Below, piece by piece: positions 1 to 7,162 of a DNA stretch of 64,000 bases. The notes beneath the pieces were generated by a model, which saw only the letters and a program-made list of their open reading frames with translations, did not search any database and had not been told where the DNA came from. How positions within the stretch are numbered: the first letter of the stretch is position 1; each line of letters begins with the position of its first letter. A program made the translations under genes and the position numbers. This DNA is from QQWI01 sp964522015 (GTDB taxonomy: Bacteria > Bacillota > Clostridia > Peptostreptococcales > Acidaminobacteraceae). The DNA lies in NCBI GenBank assembly GCA_964522015.1, contig CAZFST010000014.1:1-64000 (forward strand), given 5' to 3'.

Positions 1-1
1 T

Positions 2-515
2 CTCAGCCTAGCCATATCAAGCTATTGCTGGGGTTATTGGTGTGCGAAAGTTGAGATTCAAACTACATAGAATGAAAGAAATTGAACTTCTTGATGAAAA
101 ATTTGAAGTCAACCAAGACTACCGTGAAGAGGCGTATTTTGACACAAAGGGAACCACAGAACCGACGACCTATGTAAAGCTGAAGGTTTATGGCAGAATG
201 GGTCGCATGTTAGACGAGAAAATTTATGGTCAAAATCAAGTGGTAACCTGCCTTGATGGCCAAAAGCACATCTATCTTTTCGAAGCGGATATGCGCAATG
301 ATCTGGTGATCAGAAAGTTTATTTTGTCTTTTGGGTCTAGGTGTGAAGTGATTGAACCTGAGTCAATTAGGCGAGATATTATCATGGAGGCTAAGAGAAC
401 CGCAGGGCATTACGAGAAATATGAAAAAAAGAAAAAATATTATTTTACTGAACAATCTTTATGTAACAAATCAGATTATGATGGACTTACAAAACATAAA
501 GAAAGGACAGATAAA
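2..515 (+). pseudogene. WYL-domain regulator, C-terminal part, apparently frameshifted
   Basis: Translation from about position 54 gives the end of a WYL regulator: a FKLHRMKEIELLDE segment, then a WCX-type C-terminal domain ending in VIEPESIRR. The part just before it (SSYCWGYWCAK, resembling the WYL core) lies in another frame (positions 2-49). One extra base around 46-52 would explain the switch. The regulator begins upstream of the window. WYL proteins are DNA-binding, ligand-sensing regulators and often sit next to RNA-repair genes. No stop separates this frame from rtcB, so the tail (about 150 codons) is formally fused to the ligase. A sequencing error is a simple alternative to a real mutation. 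Confidence 0.55.
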
Positions 516-1736
516 ATGATTATTAAAGGGAAATATAACGAAGCAATCATTTATACAGATGTGATTGAAGAAAGTGCACTGATCCAAATCAATGACTTAT
601 GCGATATTGAATCCTTTGCAAACGCTAAAATCAGAATCATGCCTGACGTCCACACTGGAAAAGGCTGTGTCATTGGTTTTACAGCAAATTTAGGTGAAAA
701 GGTCATTCCAAACATTGTTGGGGTTGATATCGGTTGTGGTATGTTTACAGTTAAACTGGGACCAGTGGCCATAGACCTAAAAATGCTGGATGGTTTTATT
801 AATAAAGAAATACCAAGCGGTAAAGCCGTCAACCAGCATAAGCAAGTTGATTTTATGACTGAATTAGAGCAGTTAAGACTGTTAAAAGAGATTAGACAAG
901 ATCTTAAAAAGTGGAACCGATCCATTGGATCCCTTGGAGGGGGTAATCACTTTATAGAAGTGAACAGGGATGAGGAAGACAATAAGTACCTTGTCATTCA
1001 CTCCGGTTCGAGAAATCTAGGACACGTTGTCGCTAGCCATTATCAAAAGAAAGCCATCGAATTCCAATCAGGTTTCAATGATGACTACTTGAAATGTAGA
1101 GAAGACATCATCGCCACCTATAAACAGGAAGATCGTAGAACCGAAATTCAAACTGCTCTAGCGGAACTAAAAACAAAGTTTTTCAAAGACAAAACCCTAC
1201 CGGACATGTTGTGCTTCTTGGAAGGGCAACTAAAAGATGACTACCTACACGATATGGCCATCTGTCAAAAGTTTGCTGAACTGAATCGTCAGACTATGGC
1301 AAATAGAATATTAACGCATCTGTTTGGACACTTTGACTTTGAAAGTTTTCAAACCACCCATAACTACATTGATTTTGAAGATAACATTGTTAGAAAAGGT
1401 GCTATCAAAGCCTCAAGGGGTACTGAGGTACTGATTCCCATCAATATGCGTGATGGTTCAATACTCGCGGTTGGGAAAGGCAACGAAGAGTGGAACTGTT
1501 CAGCGCCCCATGGGGCCGGTAGATTGATGTCCCGGACAAAAGCATTTGAGTCCATTGCTTTTAAAGACTTTGAAGAAGAAATGAAGGGTGTGTATTCCAC
1601 ATCAGTGACGCAAAAGACCATCGATGAATCCCCAATGGCCTATAAATCAATAGATGACATTATCAATAACATTGGGGATACGGTAGATATCAAAGCCGTG
1701 CTTAAACCGATTTATAATTTCAAGTCACAAAACTAG
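516..1736 (+). CDS. rtcB: RNA-splicing ligase RtcB
   Basis: GTP- and Mn2+-dependent ligase that joins RNA 2',3'-cyclic-phosphate or 3'-phosphate ends to 5'-OH ends; cytosolic. I start it at ATG 516 because AAAGGA lies about 8 nt upstream and the resulting 406 aa match the usual family length (about 408). Visible signature: GVDIGCGM with metal ligands Asp71 and Cys74, GGGNHFIEV (His145), VIHSGSRNLG (His162) and the guanylylation site His332 in HGAGR. The open frame extends 158 codons upstream into WYL-regulator sequence, so a fusion protein is possible. No archease or RtcA cyclase is present in the window. The neighbours (WYL regulator, tRNA-like RNA, TROVE-like protein) fit bacterial RNA-repair loci. 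Confidence 0.93.
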   Translation: MIIKGKYNEAIIYTDVIEESALIQINDLCDIESFANAKIRIMPDVHTGKGCVIGFTANLGEKVIPNIVGVDIGCGMFTVKLGPVAIDLKMLDGFINKEIPSGKAVNQHKQVDFMTELEQLRLLKEIRQDLKKWNRSIGSLGGGNHFIEVNRDEEDNKYLVIHSGSRNLGHVVASHYQKKAIEFQSGFNDDYLKCREDIIATYKQEDRRTEIQTALAELKTKFFKDKTLPDMLCFLEGQLKDDYLHDMAICQKFAELNRQTMANRILTHLFGHFDFESFQTTHNYIDFEDNIVRKGAIKASRGTEVLIPINMRDGSILAVGKGNEEWNCSAPHGAGRLMSRTKAFESIAFKDFEEEMKGVYSTSVTQKTIDESPMAYKSIDDIINNIGDTVDIKAVLKPIYNFKSQN

Positions 1737-1761
1737 GGAACTCTAGAAACAGAATTTCAAA

Positions 1762-1850
1762 ATTAAAGGCGCTTACAGCAATCAAACACCTTGTGAATGT
1801 GATCATGCGTCTTGTTAAAAGTGAGGGGGTATCTATTCACGCCCTCACCT
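1762..1850 (+). ncRNA. putative structured RNA element between rtcB and the tRNA-like RNA
   Basis: No reading frame is apparent here. AAGGCGC (1766-1772) can pair with GCGTCTT (1807-1813), giving 7 bp with one G-T(U) pair. The segment after the first strand (TTACAGCAATCAA, 1773-1785) sits in the enclosed loop and recurs almost unchanged in the tRNA-like RNA. A second hairpin follows: GTGAGGG (1821-1827) with CCCTCAC (1842-1848). There is no T-run after it, so it does not look like a terminator. The whole could be the 5' half of one long RNA whose 3' half is the tRNA-like domain, as in bacterial Y RNAs. Transcript ends are unknown. Confidence 0.45.
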
Positions 1851-1921
1851 TATGGATAGTGTAGCTCAGTGGTAGAGCACTAGTCAAAATGTGTCTTGTA
1901 TAAGGCGCTGACAGCAATCAA
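1766..1921 (+). repeat. pair of 20-bp near-identical direct repeats in the RNA region
   Basis: Positions 1766-1785 and 1902-1921 match at 19 of 20 bases (they differ at 1774/1910). The first copy is upstream of the tRNA-like RNA and the second is inside its expanded anticodon loop. In both copies the first seven bases can pair with a GYGTCTT strand, which lies 3' of the first copy and 5' of the second. Confidence 0.8.
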
Positions 1922-1966
1922 TTCTGGAATTAGCTGTCGCAAGTTCAATTCTTGCCACTATCCACC
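1853..1966 (+). ncRNA. tRNA-like RNA with a greatly expanded anticodon loop
   Basis: Acceptor stem of 8 bp: 1854-1861 with 1956-1963, plus a possible ninth pair 1853/1964. Then T8 A9, D stem GCTC/GAGC (1864-1867/1875-1878) with loop AGTGGTA, A26, a 5-bp anticodon-type stem (1880-1884/1929-1933, one G-T pair), a 5-nt variable loop (1934-1938), and T arm GCAAG-TTCAATT-CTTGC (1939-1955) followed at once by the acceptor strand and ACC. Where a tRNA has a 7-nt anticodon loop this has 44 nt (1885-1928). That insert contains a hairpin (1891-1897/1902-1908, loop GTAT). An alternative stem GACAGC/GCTGTC (1910-1915/1933-1938) would exclude the anticodon stem. I cannot assign an amino acid. It lies between rtcB and a TROVE-like gene, the usual place for Y-RNA-like transcripts. 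Confidence 0.8.
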
Positions 1967-1987
1967 TACTTAAAGAAAGGAGTACTT

Positions 1988-3445
1988 ATGAACTTTTTAA
2001 ATGCTCTTAAAAATAATATGAATCAAACCAAAACAGCTAACGGTGCCAATGCACTGATATCAACCCAGTCAAGTTTAGTAGACCTTTTTGGTACCATTGG
2101 TGCCCTTAGAAATAGAAGCGACATTGAAATTGAAAACCTGTTCAGCAAAGCATTTACTGAGGATAAACTCCTGGCAATGAAGCTATTGTTTTATGCCAGA
2201 GATATTAGAGGTGGTTTAGGTGAAAGACATGTTCCACGGATTATTTACAAACACCTTGCCAAACTCTACCCTGATGTGCTTAAGAAGAACTTAGAGCTAA
2301 TCAGTCACTTTGGCAGATGGGATGATTTACTGACACTATTGGGTACTGAGCTTCAGGATGATGTCATCCGTATCATAAAGGACCAATTGGTTGATGACAT
2401 GGCGTCAACAACATCATCCCTACTTGCTAAATGGCTACCAAGTATCAACACTTCATCAGTACAGACTAGACAGCATGCTCAGATGATCATGAAGGGGCTT
2501 AATTGGCATCCGAAAAAATACCGACAAACCCTATCTGCCCTGAGAAAAAGAATTGACGTGTTAGAAGTAAAAATGTCTGAAAACAATTGGGAAGAAATCA
2601 ACTATTCTTCGGTGCCTTCCAATGCCATGACTATTTATAGTCGGGCGTTCATGAAGAACGATGAAGATCGGTTTAAAACCTATATTGAAGCTGTTAAAAA
2701 CGGTGAAAAAAAAATCAATGCTTCTGTTCTTTATCCTTATAACATTACTGAAAAGATACTTTATGGCCATGGTGATCTAAATCTCGAAGTACTCGAAGAG
2801 CAGTGGAAAAGTATGCCTGATTTTATCAAAGACAACGATGCAAATGTCTTGGTTATGGCGGATGTATCCGGTTCTATGATGGGGCGACCAATGGCAACAT
2901 CTATTGGTCTTGCACTTTACTTTGCACAGCGCTCAAAGGGTGCATTTGCAAATCACTTTATGACCTTCAGTGAATCACCAGCCCTTGTTAAAGTCACTGG
3001 TCATACACTGTATGAACAGGTCAGAAATACCCTAAGCAGCAACTGGGGCATGAATACGAACTTTGAGAAAGCACTGAATATCATCTTAACAACAGCAGTC
3101 AAAAGCAAAGCTAAACAGTCAGACATGCCAGAAACACTAATTGTCGTTTCGGACATGCAATTTGATGAGAGTATAACAAATACAAACAAGGACTGGACCT
3201 TCTATAAATCGATGAAAAAGATGTACCAAGGTAAAGGCTACACCATACCTAAAATCGTCTTTTGGAATGTGAATAGTACAAGCAGCGTATTCCAAACTTC
3301 AGATAAATACGAAGGCGTCAAAATAGCCAGTGGTCAGTCTGCATCTGTGTTTGAATCTATTCTGAATTCTAAGTCTTTTACACCTTATGATTTTATGATT
3401 GAGGTGTTGAGTGCCAATCGGTACGACAATGTTATGGTAGCTTGA
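1988..3445 (+). CDS. TROVE/DUF2828-type protein with vWA domain (Ro60-like)
   Basis: 485 aa from ATG 1988, chosen for AAAGGAG at 1976-1982; a longer frame from 1952 would run through the tRNA-like RNA. The N-terminal 280 residues are a helical-repeat domain with the DUF2828/TROVE-like signature ARDIRGGLGERH and FGRWDDLL. The C-terminal half is a von Willebrand A fold with an intact MIDAS: DVSGS (Asp292, Ser294, Ser296), a later Thr in the NTNFEKA segment and Asp in VVSDMQFD. Ro60/Rsr proteins bind Y RNAs and misfolded RNA as rings and often neighbour rtcB. By analogy this protein should bind the RNA encoded immediately upstream, but that is inference. A strong terminator follows. Confidence 0.8.
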   Translation: MNFLNALKNNMNQTKTANGANALISTQSSLVDLFGTIGALRNRSDIEIENLFSKAFTEDKLLAMKLLFYARDIRGGLGERHVPRIIYKHLAKLYPDVLKKNLELISHFGRWDDLLTLLGTELQDDVIRIIKDQLVDDMASTTSSLLAKWLPSINTSSVQTRQHAQMIMKGLNWHPKKYRQTLSALRKRIDVLEVKMSENNWEEINYSSVPSNAMTIYSRAFMKNDEDRFKTYIEAVKNGEKKINASVLYPYNITEKILYGHGDLNLEVLEEQWKSMPDFIKDNDANVLVMADVSGSMMGRPMATSIGLALYFAQRSKGAFANHFMTFSESPALVKVTGHTLYEQVRNTLSSNWGMNTNFEKALNIILTTAVKSKAKQSDMPETLIVVSDMQFDESITNTNKDWTFYKSMKKMYQGKGYTIPKIVFWNVNSTSSVFQTSDKYEGVKIASGQSASVFESILNSKSFTPYDFMIEVLSANRYDNVMVA

Positions 3446-3451
3446 TAAATC

Positions 3452-3491
3452 AAAAAAGGGCCCTGCTCAGAGATGAGCAGGGCCCTTTTTG
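3452..3491 (+). terminator. intrinsic terminator after the TROVE-like gene
   Basis: A perfect 15-bp stem starting AAAAGGGCCCTGCTC (3454-3468, second arm from 3475), 6-nt loop AGAGAT, then a run of T. It closes the RNA-repair locus. Confidence 0.92.
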
Positions 3492-3562
3492 TGTTTTTCG
3501 CGGATCATTCTTATGTTCATTAATTTGAAAGTTCAGCCTTACACCACTTGAACATGCTGCGT

Positions 3563-3877
3563 TCAGTGCCTCATCACAAGAATCTGATTGAAGTAAGTGG
3601 CCTTTTTACCCTTTTGGGCCCTAGCATCCATAAACTGCTCAATTTGATCTTTGTAATGGTGGTCGTCGGTTAAGCGGGTCAATGAAGTCAACACATAGTC
3701 ACTTTGAGTTCTTGGAATGGTTCTAGATTGGAGATAGTGAATCACTTGTTTGGCGAGGTTCAATGATTTCAAGTGCGAATGCTTGTCATCAAAACTGTAC
3801 TTTGCATGGTGAACAATATAATTATTGCCTGCTCGGTATACTTTATAGTCTGAAGATTGATAGACCTGCCTACCCAT
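3563..3877 (-). CDS. hypothetical protein, 104 aa
   Basis: A small, basic, soluble-looking protein with many His, Lys, Arg and Tyr residues. No signal peptide, membrane segment or motif that I recognise. AAGGAGG sits at a good distance from the ATG at 3877 (reverse strand), which supports translation. It points away from the GH43 gene and toward the terminator of the RNA-repair locus. Its promoter region carries a perfect 12-bp palindrome, so it may be regulated. I cannot suggest a function. Confidence 0.6.
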   Translation of the reverse strand: MGRQVYQSSDYKVYRAGNNYIVHHAKYSFDDKHSHLKSLNLAKQVIHYLQSRTIPRTQSDYVLTSLTRLTDDHHYKDQIEQFMDARAQKGKKATYFNQILVMRH

Positions 3878-3906
3878 GACAACCTCCTTGTGGACCCGCT
3901 ATGATG

Positions 3907-3923
3907 AGTATACCATATATGGT
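3907..3923 (-). promoter_or_regulatory. -10-like box overlapped by a perfect palindrome
   Basis: On the reverse strand TATACT (3912-3907) abuts the perfect palindrome ACCATATATGGT (3912-3923), about 30 nt upstream of the 104-aa gene. It could be an operator over the -10 box. No convincing -35 was found. Confidence 0.35.
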
Positions 3924-3972
3924 GTGTTTGATTGTAAAATCTAGGTTAGGATTAATTGTGATTTACTGTAAA

Positions 3973-4017
3973 TACCCCACTCGGAAACTTTGTTTCCAAG
4001 TGGGGTAGACTGTTTTT
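3973..4017 (+). terminator. orphan terminator-like hairpin
   Basis: A 16-bp stem (3973-3988/3992-4007) with one mismatch (C3982/A3998) and loop TTT, followed by GACTGTTTTT. It lies between two divergently transcribed genes, where no forward-strand gene ends. It may end a small transcript or act in the 5' region. The rest of the 3878-4212 gap holds the two promoters. Confidence 0.5.
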
Positions 4018-4102
4018 AATGATATGGTAGCATGTTTTATTATACGTAAAACCTTCTAATTACATGGATTTTAATCCGATTTCGAAATTCTTCAAAAAAG
4101 TC

Positions 4103-4161
4103 TTGCTAAATATAAGGATGTTAATTAGAATGAAATCATGGATTTATTAGAAATCGATTTC
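4103..4161 (+). promoter_or_regulatory. GH43 promoter and LacI-type operator
   Basis: TTGCTA (4103-4108), a 17-bp spacer, then TAGAAT (4126-4131). The perfect palindrome GAAATCGATTTC lies at 4150-4161, roughly +12 to +24, where a repressor would block elongation. Its ATCGAT core is typical of LacI-family sites, and a LacI-family gene sits just downstream of the GH43 gene. Confidence 0.6.
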
Positions 4162-4212
4162 CGTAGTTTGAATAGCCTTTGATTCAACACTTTAAGAAGA
4201 GAGGAACCACTT

Positions 4213-5772
4213 ATGATTAAAAATCCTGTTTTAAAAGGCTTCCATGCAGACCCTTCAATGATCAGCGTCAATGGGGTTTTTTATGTGGCTAATTCCACAT
4301 TTGAGTACTATCCCGGTGTCAAAATTAGCAAGTCGACAGATTTAGCAAATTGGGAAACCCTTTGCTATCCATTAAAAAATCTAAAGCATATACAGCTAAA
4401 AGGTAACCCACAATCAACAGGGATATGGGCCCCTTGTTTAAGCCATCATAATGGTATTTTTTATCTAGTTTACACTGATGTTAAGCAATGGATGCATCAC
4501 CCTTTTAAAGATGCCCCCAATTTTATTACCTATACAACTGATCTTTCAGGGGACTGGAGTGATCCAGTTTATATTAATTCTTCTGGATTTGATCCGTCAT
4601 TGTTTCATGATGATGATGGGCGTAAGTATTTTGTGAATATGGAATGGGATTATAGAACAGCAGAAAATAAAAATTTCACAGGTATCCTTTTAACTGAACT
4701 GGATCCTGTGTCATTAAAACCCATCTCCTTACCTCAAAAAATTTATGAGGGTACAGATCGCGGACTAGTTGAAGGACCACATTTATATAAGAAAGATGGC
4801 TGGTATTACCTTTTTACCGCTGAGGGGGGAACCAGTTATGAGCATGCTGAAACTGTGGCCCGTAGTAAAAATATTGACGGACCATATGAAACACATCCCA
4901 ATAAACATATTATCACGACGGATTTCGACCGATCTTCACCCATTCAAAAGACCGGACACGCCAGCCTGTGTCAACATTCAGATGGCAGATGGTGGTTGGC
5001 ATTTTTATGTGGCAGGCCCATTGATGATTCTCTTAGATGCCCTTTAGGCCGGGAAACCGGTATTGCTGAAGTTGTTTGGGAAAATCAGTGGCCCCTTTTG
5101 AAGAGCGGCGGTTATGTACCTTCGGAATGGTTTGATGGTTATGGACTTCTTAAAACCCAAGTGGATGGGTCTGTTGATTTTACAAACCCCAAACACATGA
5201 TTGACTTTCAATCCTTACGTGTGCCAGCGAAATATGACCTGCTTCCCAATGGGGGATTAAGGGTTTATGGTGGTGAAAGCATGTTGTCTACACACGAACA
5301 GAATATGCTTGTTCGCAGACAGGACTGCTTTGATTTCAGTGTCACCATGTCCTTCTCTTATAATCCTATTAACTTTCAACAGATGGCGGGAATCACTTAT
5401 CGATATAATGAAGAAAATCAGTATTTTCTTAGAGTCTCATTTAATGAAAAGACAAATGCTAGAATGGTTGGCTTGCTTAAGTTTGATAAGTATAAATTTG
5501 AAATGCTGCCAATTGAAGATGAAATCAATGTAGGCAATGCAGACATTATTTGGCTTAGGGTTGAAACGAAAGGCATATCATGCTCATTTTCTTGTTCCAC
5601 AGATGGTGATCGCTATACAGAACTCCCCCTTGTTGGCGATGTGACCATATTATCTGATGAGTATGCTACACCTTTGGGATTTACGGGGGCTTTCATTGGG
5701 ATGGCTTGCATTGATATGGATGAAAAAAAGTCATATGCGGATATCAAAAGCTTCTCCTATGAGAGGTTATAG
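4213..5772 (+). CDS. glycoside hydrolase family 43 beta-xylosidase
   Basis: 519 aa, no signal peptide, so it should hydrolyse imported xylo-oligosaccharides in the cytosol. The N-terminal five-bladed propeller spans roughly residues 1-300 with the three expected acids: Asp13 in HADPSM (base), Asp127 in GFDPSLF (pKa modulator) and Glu187 in VEGPHL (acid). Residues about 330-519 form the C-terminal beta-sandwich typical of GH43 xylosidases. GAGGAA precedes the ATG. It is transcribed alone. The opposing LacI gene and the operator in its promoter suggest substrate induction. No xylan transporter is adjacent. Arabinofuranosidase activity, alone or in addition, is possible in this family. Confidence 0.87.
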   Translation: MIKNPVLKGFHADPSMISVNGVFYVANSTFEYYPGVKISKSTDLANWETLCYPLKNLKHIQLKGNPQSTGIWAPCLSHHNGIFYLVYTDVKQWMHHPFKDAPNFITYTTDLSGDWSDPVYINSSGFDPSLFHDDDGRKYFVNMEWDYRTAENKNFTGILLTELDPVSLKPISLPQKIYEGTDRGLVEGPHLYKKDGWYYLFTAEGGTSYEHAETVARSKNIDGPYETHPNKHIITTDFDRSSPIQKTGHASLCQHSDGRWWLAFLCGRPIDDSLRCPLGRETGIAEVVWENQWPLLKSGGYVPSEWFDGYGLLKTQVDGSVDFTNPKHMIDFQSLRVPAKYDLLPNGGLRVYGGESMLSTHEQNMLVRRQDCFDFSVTMSFSYNPINFQQMAGITYRYNEENQYFLRVSFNEKTNARMVGLLKFDKYKFEMLPIEDEINVGNADIIWLRVETKGISCSFSCSTDGDRYTELPLVGDVTILSDEYATPLGFTGAFIGMACIDMDEKKSYADIKSFSYERL

Positions 5773-5811
5773 GCGCTAAATGTAAAGCCATAAATCACTT
5801 TGAATTTTCCA

Positions 5812-5871
5812 CTAATTCCCGCTAATTCTCGCTAATTCATCATCAATTCACCTCTAATTCACCACTAATTC
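5812..5871 (+). repeat. degenerate short repeat (six CTAATTC-like units)
   Basis: CTAATTC or CAATTC occurs at 5812, 5822, 5832, 5844, 5854 and 5865, spaced 10-12 bp apart, between the GH43 stop and the shared terminator. The near-helical spacing is notable but no function is evident. Confidence 0.6.
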
Positions 5872-5886
5872 ATCACGGAAGACCAT

Positions 5887-5940
5887 AAAAAAGCTGTTGC
5901 TCATCTAAACGATATCATTTAGATGAGCAACAGCTTTTAG
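5887..5940. terminator. bidirectional terminator between GH43 and LacI genes
   Basis: A 20-bp perfect stem (5890-5909/5918-5937) with an 8-nt loop, flanked by A-rich and T-rich ends. It serves both convergent genes and includes the first base of the reverse-strand LacI stop codon. Confidence 0.9.
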
Positions 5941-6962
5941 TCGTTTGTTTGGACTCGTTTTGTAGTACTTCTAAAGAGGAGCTCTGTTGGAATTCTTTGG
6001 ACATTACCATCAACCGGTTGTCCTTCTATCATATTCAGTAAGGTGGTTCCTGCTTTTTCCCCAATGTCATGACGCTTTTGAGCAATGGTCGTTAATTTCG
6101 GTGTGATACTTTCATTCATATACAAATTATCAAAGCCAGTAATGGAAATATCATTAGGTATGTTGAAACCACGTTGTTCTAAGACATCATGTACCGCATA
6201 CGCAAAATCGTCATAGGCAGTAGCGATGGCAGTGGGCATATTCTGCCAACATTGGGCAAGTAACTTTTCGGCAGCGGCATAGCCACTGGCCTTATTGTAA
6301 TCCTCAGCTTCTACAACTAGGTTAGGGAGGTATGTCAGCTCTTGGTTTAACATGAAATCCTTATAGCCCTGAAACCGTTCTTGACCAGAAAGACTATCAA
6401 GAGGCCCTGAAATATAGGCAATCTTTCTGTGATTAAGTCCGTAGAGGTGGGACAAAATCTGTAATGTGCCACCATAATTATCAGAAATGATGGCTGGAAT
6501 TTCTTCGTAGATGTCTTCCACCGAGACGCATGGTATATTGCTTTGAATCAGCGGTAAGACGCTTTGTCTTTCGTTTTTAGGGATGGCAACAATACAGCCA
6601 TCCACTTGTCTTCGAAGGCAATGTTCGTAATAGCCAGTCTTGAACGCATGACTGTTAATTAATAGTAAATCATAGCCCTGTTGCTCGATGATGTTTTTAA
6701 ACCCCTGTAAGATTTGCCCGAAATGTGGGTGCTCAAGTCCCAGACCAATGGAATCGCTAAAGACAACCCCAATCATTTTTGAGTGTTTTCTAATCAACGA
6801 TTGAGCGGTGCCGTTTGGGATGTAGTCCAATTCTAAACAGGCTTTTTCCACTAGAGTCCGCATATGGCTACTGACACCAGTATAATTATTGAGCACTTTT
6901 GAAACAGTGCTGGGTGCAACGCCAATATGGGTTGCTATATCATAGATCGTAATACGATTCAC
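5937..6962 (-). CDS. LacI-family transcriptional regulator
   Basis: 341 aa, normal length. The N-terminal LacI HTH is clear (TIYDIATHIGVAPSTVSKVL), followed by a hinge (YIPNGTAQSLIRK) and a periplasmic-binding-protein-like effector domain (residues about 60-330). It converges on the GH43 xylosidase and probably represses it through the palindrome at 4150-4161. The effector is presumably a xylo-oligosaccharide or related sugar. Its own promoter has a 7-bp inverted repeat, which could mean autoregulation. Confidence 0.9.
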   Translation of the reverse strand: MNRITIYDIATHIGVAPSTVSKVLNNYTGVSSHMRTLVEKACLELDYIPNGTAQSLIRKHSKMIGVVFSDSIGLGLEHPHFGQILQGFKNIIEQQGYDLLLINSHAFKTGYYEHCLRRQVDGCIVAIPKNERQSVLPLIQSNIPCVSVEDIYEEIPAIISDNYGGTLQILSHLYGLNHRKIAYISGPLDSLSGQERFQGYKDFMLNQELTYLPNLVVEAEDYNKASGYAAAEKLLAQCWQNMPTAIATAYDDFAYAVHDVLEQRGFNIPNDISITGFDNLYMNESITPKLTTIAQKRHDIGEKAGTTLLNMIEGQPVDGNVQRIPTELLFRSTTKRVQTND

Positions 6963-6993
6963 TGTTTTTTTACTCCTATTCCGAGTCTGTCGA

Positions 6994-7027
6994 ATTCTAT
7001 TATATTTTATGATAGAATAGTGTGCAA
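6994..7027 (-). promoter_or_regulatory. promoter of the LacI-family gene with inverted repeat
   Basis: Read on the reverse strand: TTGCAC (7027-7022), 17-bp spacer, TATAAT (7004-6999). The inverted repeat ATTCTAT/ATAGAAT (6994-7000/7012-7018) overlaps the -10 box and spacer and is a candidate operator. Confidence 0.6.
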
Positions 7028-7108
7028 GTAGAACAGTTATGACGGAGTTTTGTTTAAATTGAGTTTTTAGTTAAAGAGTTGGGGTATTAACTGGATTAGA
7101 CACTGATG

Positions 7109-7144
7109 TTAAGACCGATTTTAAGACCGATTTTAAGACTGATT
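7109..7144 (+). repeat. three tandem 12-bp repeats
   Basis: TTAAGACCGATT twice and TTAAGACTGATT once, ending 18 bp before the GGDEF start codon. The array lies in the leader or promoter of the operon. It could be a series of regulator sites or a slippage-prone tract. Confidence 0.85.
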
Positions 7145-7162
7145 ATATGACAAAGAGGGCCT

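Noticed and set aside
1854..1963. An ordinary tRNA gene with a defined amino acid
   Set aside because: The anticodon loop is 44 nt, no standard U33-anticodon-purine loop can be placed with confidence, and the flanking genes point to an RNA-repair mimic. Removing 1885-1921 would leave a 7-nt loop reading CTG as anticodon, but nothing supports those splice points.
1952..1987. A start for the TROVE-like protein at 1952
   Set aside because: It would run through the T arm and acceptor strand of the tRNA-like RNA and has no ribosome binding site, while ATG 1988 has a strong one.
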